A stretch of 5,986 nt of DNA from the NCBI GenBank assembly GCA_905192805.1, contig CAJJMF010000152.1, forward strand, positions 1 through 5,986, in the 5' to 3' direction. The DNA comes from an uncultured Sutterella sp. Lineage in GTDB: Bacteria; Pseudomonadota; Gammaproteobacteria; Burkholderiales; Burkholderiaceae_F. The notes beneath the pieces are model-generated. The model saw only the letters and a list, made by a program, of their open reading frames with translations. It had not been told where the DNA came from and did no database searches. The stretch's first letter is position 1, and each line of letters starts with the position of its first letter. Below are positions 5,976-5,986 of this stretch, piece by piece. A program made the translations under genes and the position numbers.

Positions 5976-5986
5976 ATAAAAAGATC
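5931..5986. other. AT-rich segment of unknown origin at the window edge
   Basis: Only 13 of these 56 bases are G or C, far below the roughly balanced composition of the rest of the window. The change coincides with the point where barrel homology ends (5930/5931). No terminal inverted repeat, target-site duplication or recognisable mobile-element end can be seen in so short a stretch. It may be the edge of an inserted AT-rich element, or low-quality sequence at a contig end. Confidence 0.5.

Overview
The window looks like a Gram-negative chromosome segment of moderate GC. A large type V (autotransporter) surface protein requires an outer membrane, and the style of the autotransporter, with a second related copy beside it, would fit a gut betaproteobacterium such as the Sutterellaceae. 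That taxonomic guess is an inference from general resemblance only.

Layout from left to right: (1) 1-63, the last 20 codons of an unidentified plus-strand gene, followed by a hairpin terminator (88-123). (2) 183-461, a small plus-strand rubredoxin gene with a 38-40 residue N-terminal extension, followed by a strong hairpin (482-528) that can act in both directions. (3) 462-673, a convergent intergenic stretch with two further stem-loops. (4) 674-5410, minus strand, a complete classical autotransporter of 1578 residues (1562 from the internal start). It has a signal peptide, a long cysteine-free passenger with an N-terminal unique region and about eight tandem units of ~83 residues, a helical linker with an NKRMGDLR motif, and a C-terminal 12-strand-type beta-barrel ending in Phe. 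(5) 5411-5621, an intergenic stretch with the autotransporter ribosome binding site and the terminator of the next minus-strand unit. (6) 5622-5975, minus strand, the last 102 residues of a second autotransporter barrel. It is cut at a sharp junction at 5930/5931 and joined to a very AT-rich, unrelated 56 bases that run to the window edge.

The rubredoxin is probably a housekeeping electron carrier with no evident tie to the surface protein; the two units are convergent and separated by a hairpin. The interesting biology is on the right. The full-length autotransporter has an expanding and contracting repeat passenger, including one unit that lost exactly 43 residues between two identical hexamers. 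Beside it lies a truncated barrel copy that is near-identical in some stretches and diverged in others. This could reflect a tandem family with recombination or gene conversion, or simply decay of a duplicate. I see no RNA genes, CRISPR array, insertion sequence, or complete novel multi-gene system in this window.
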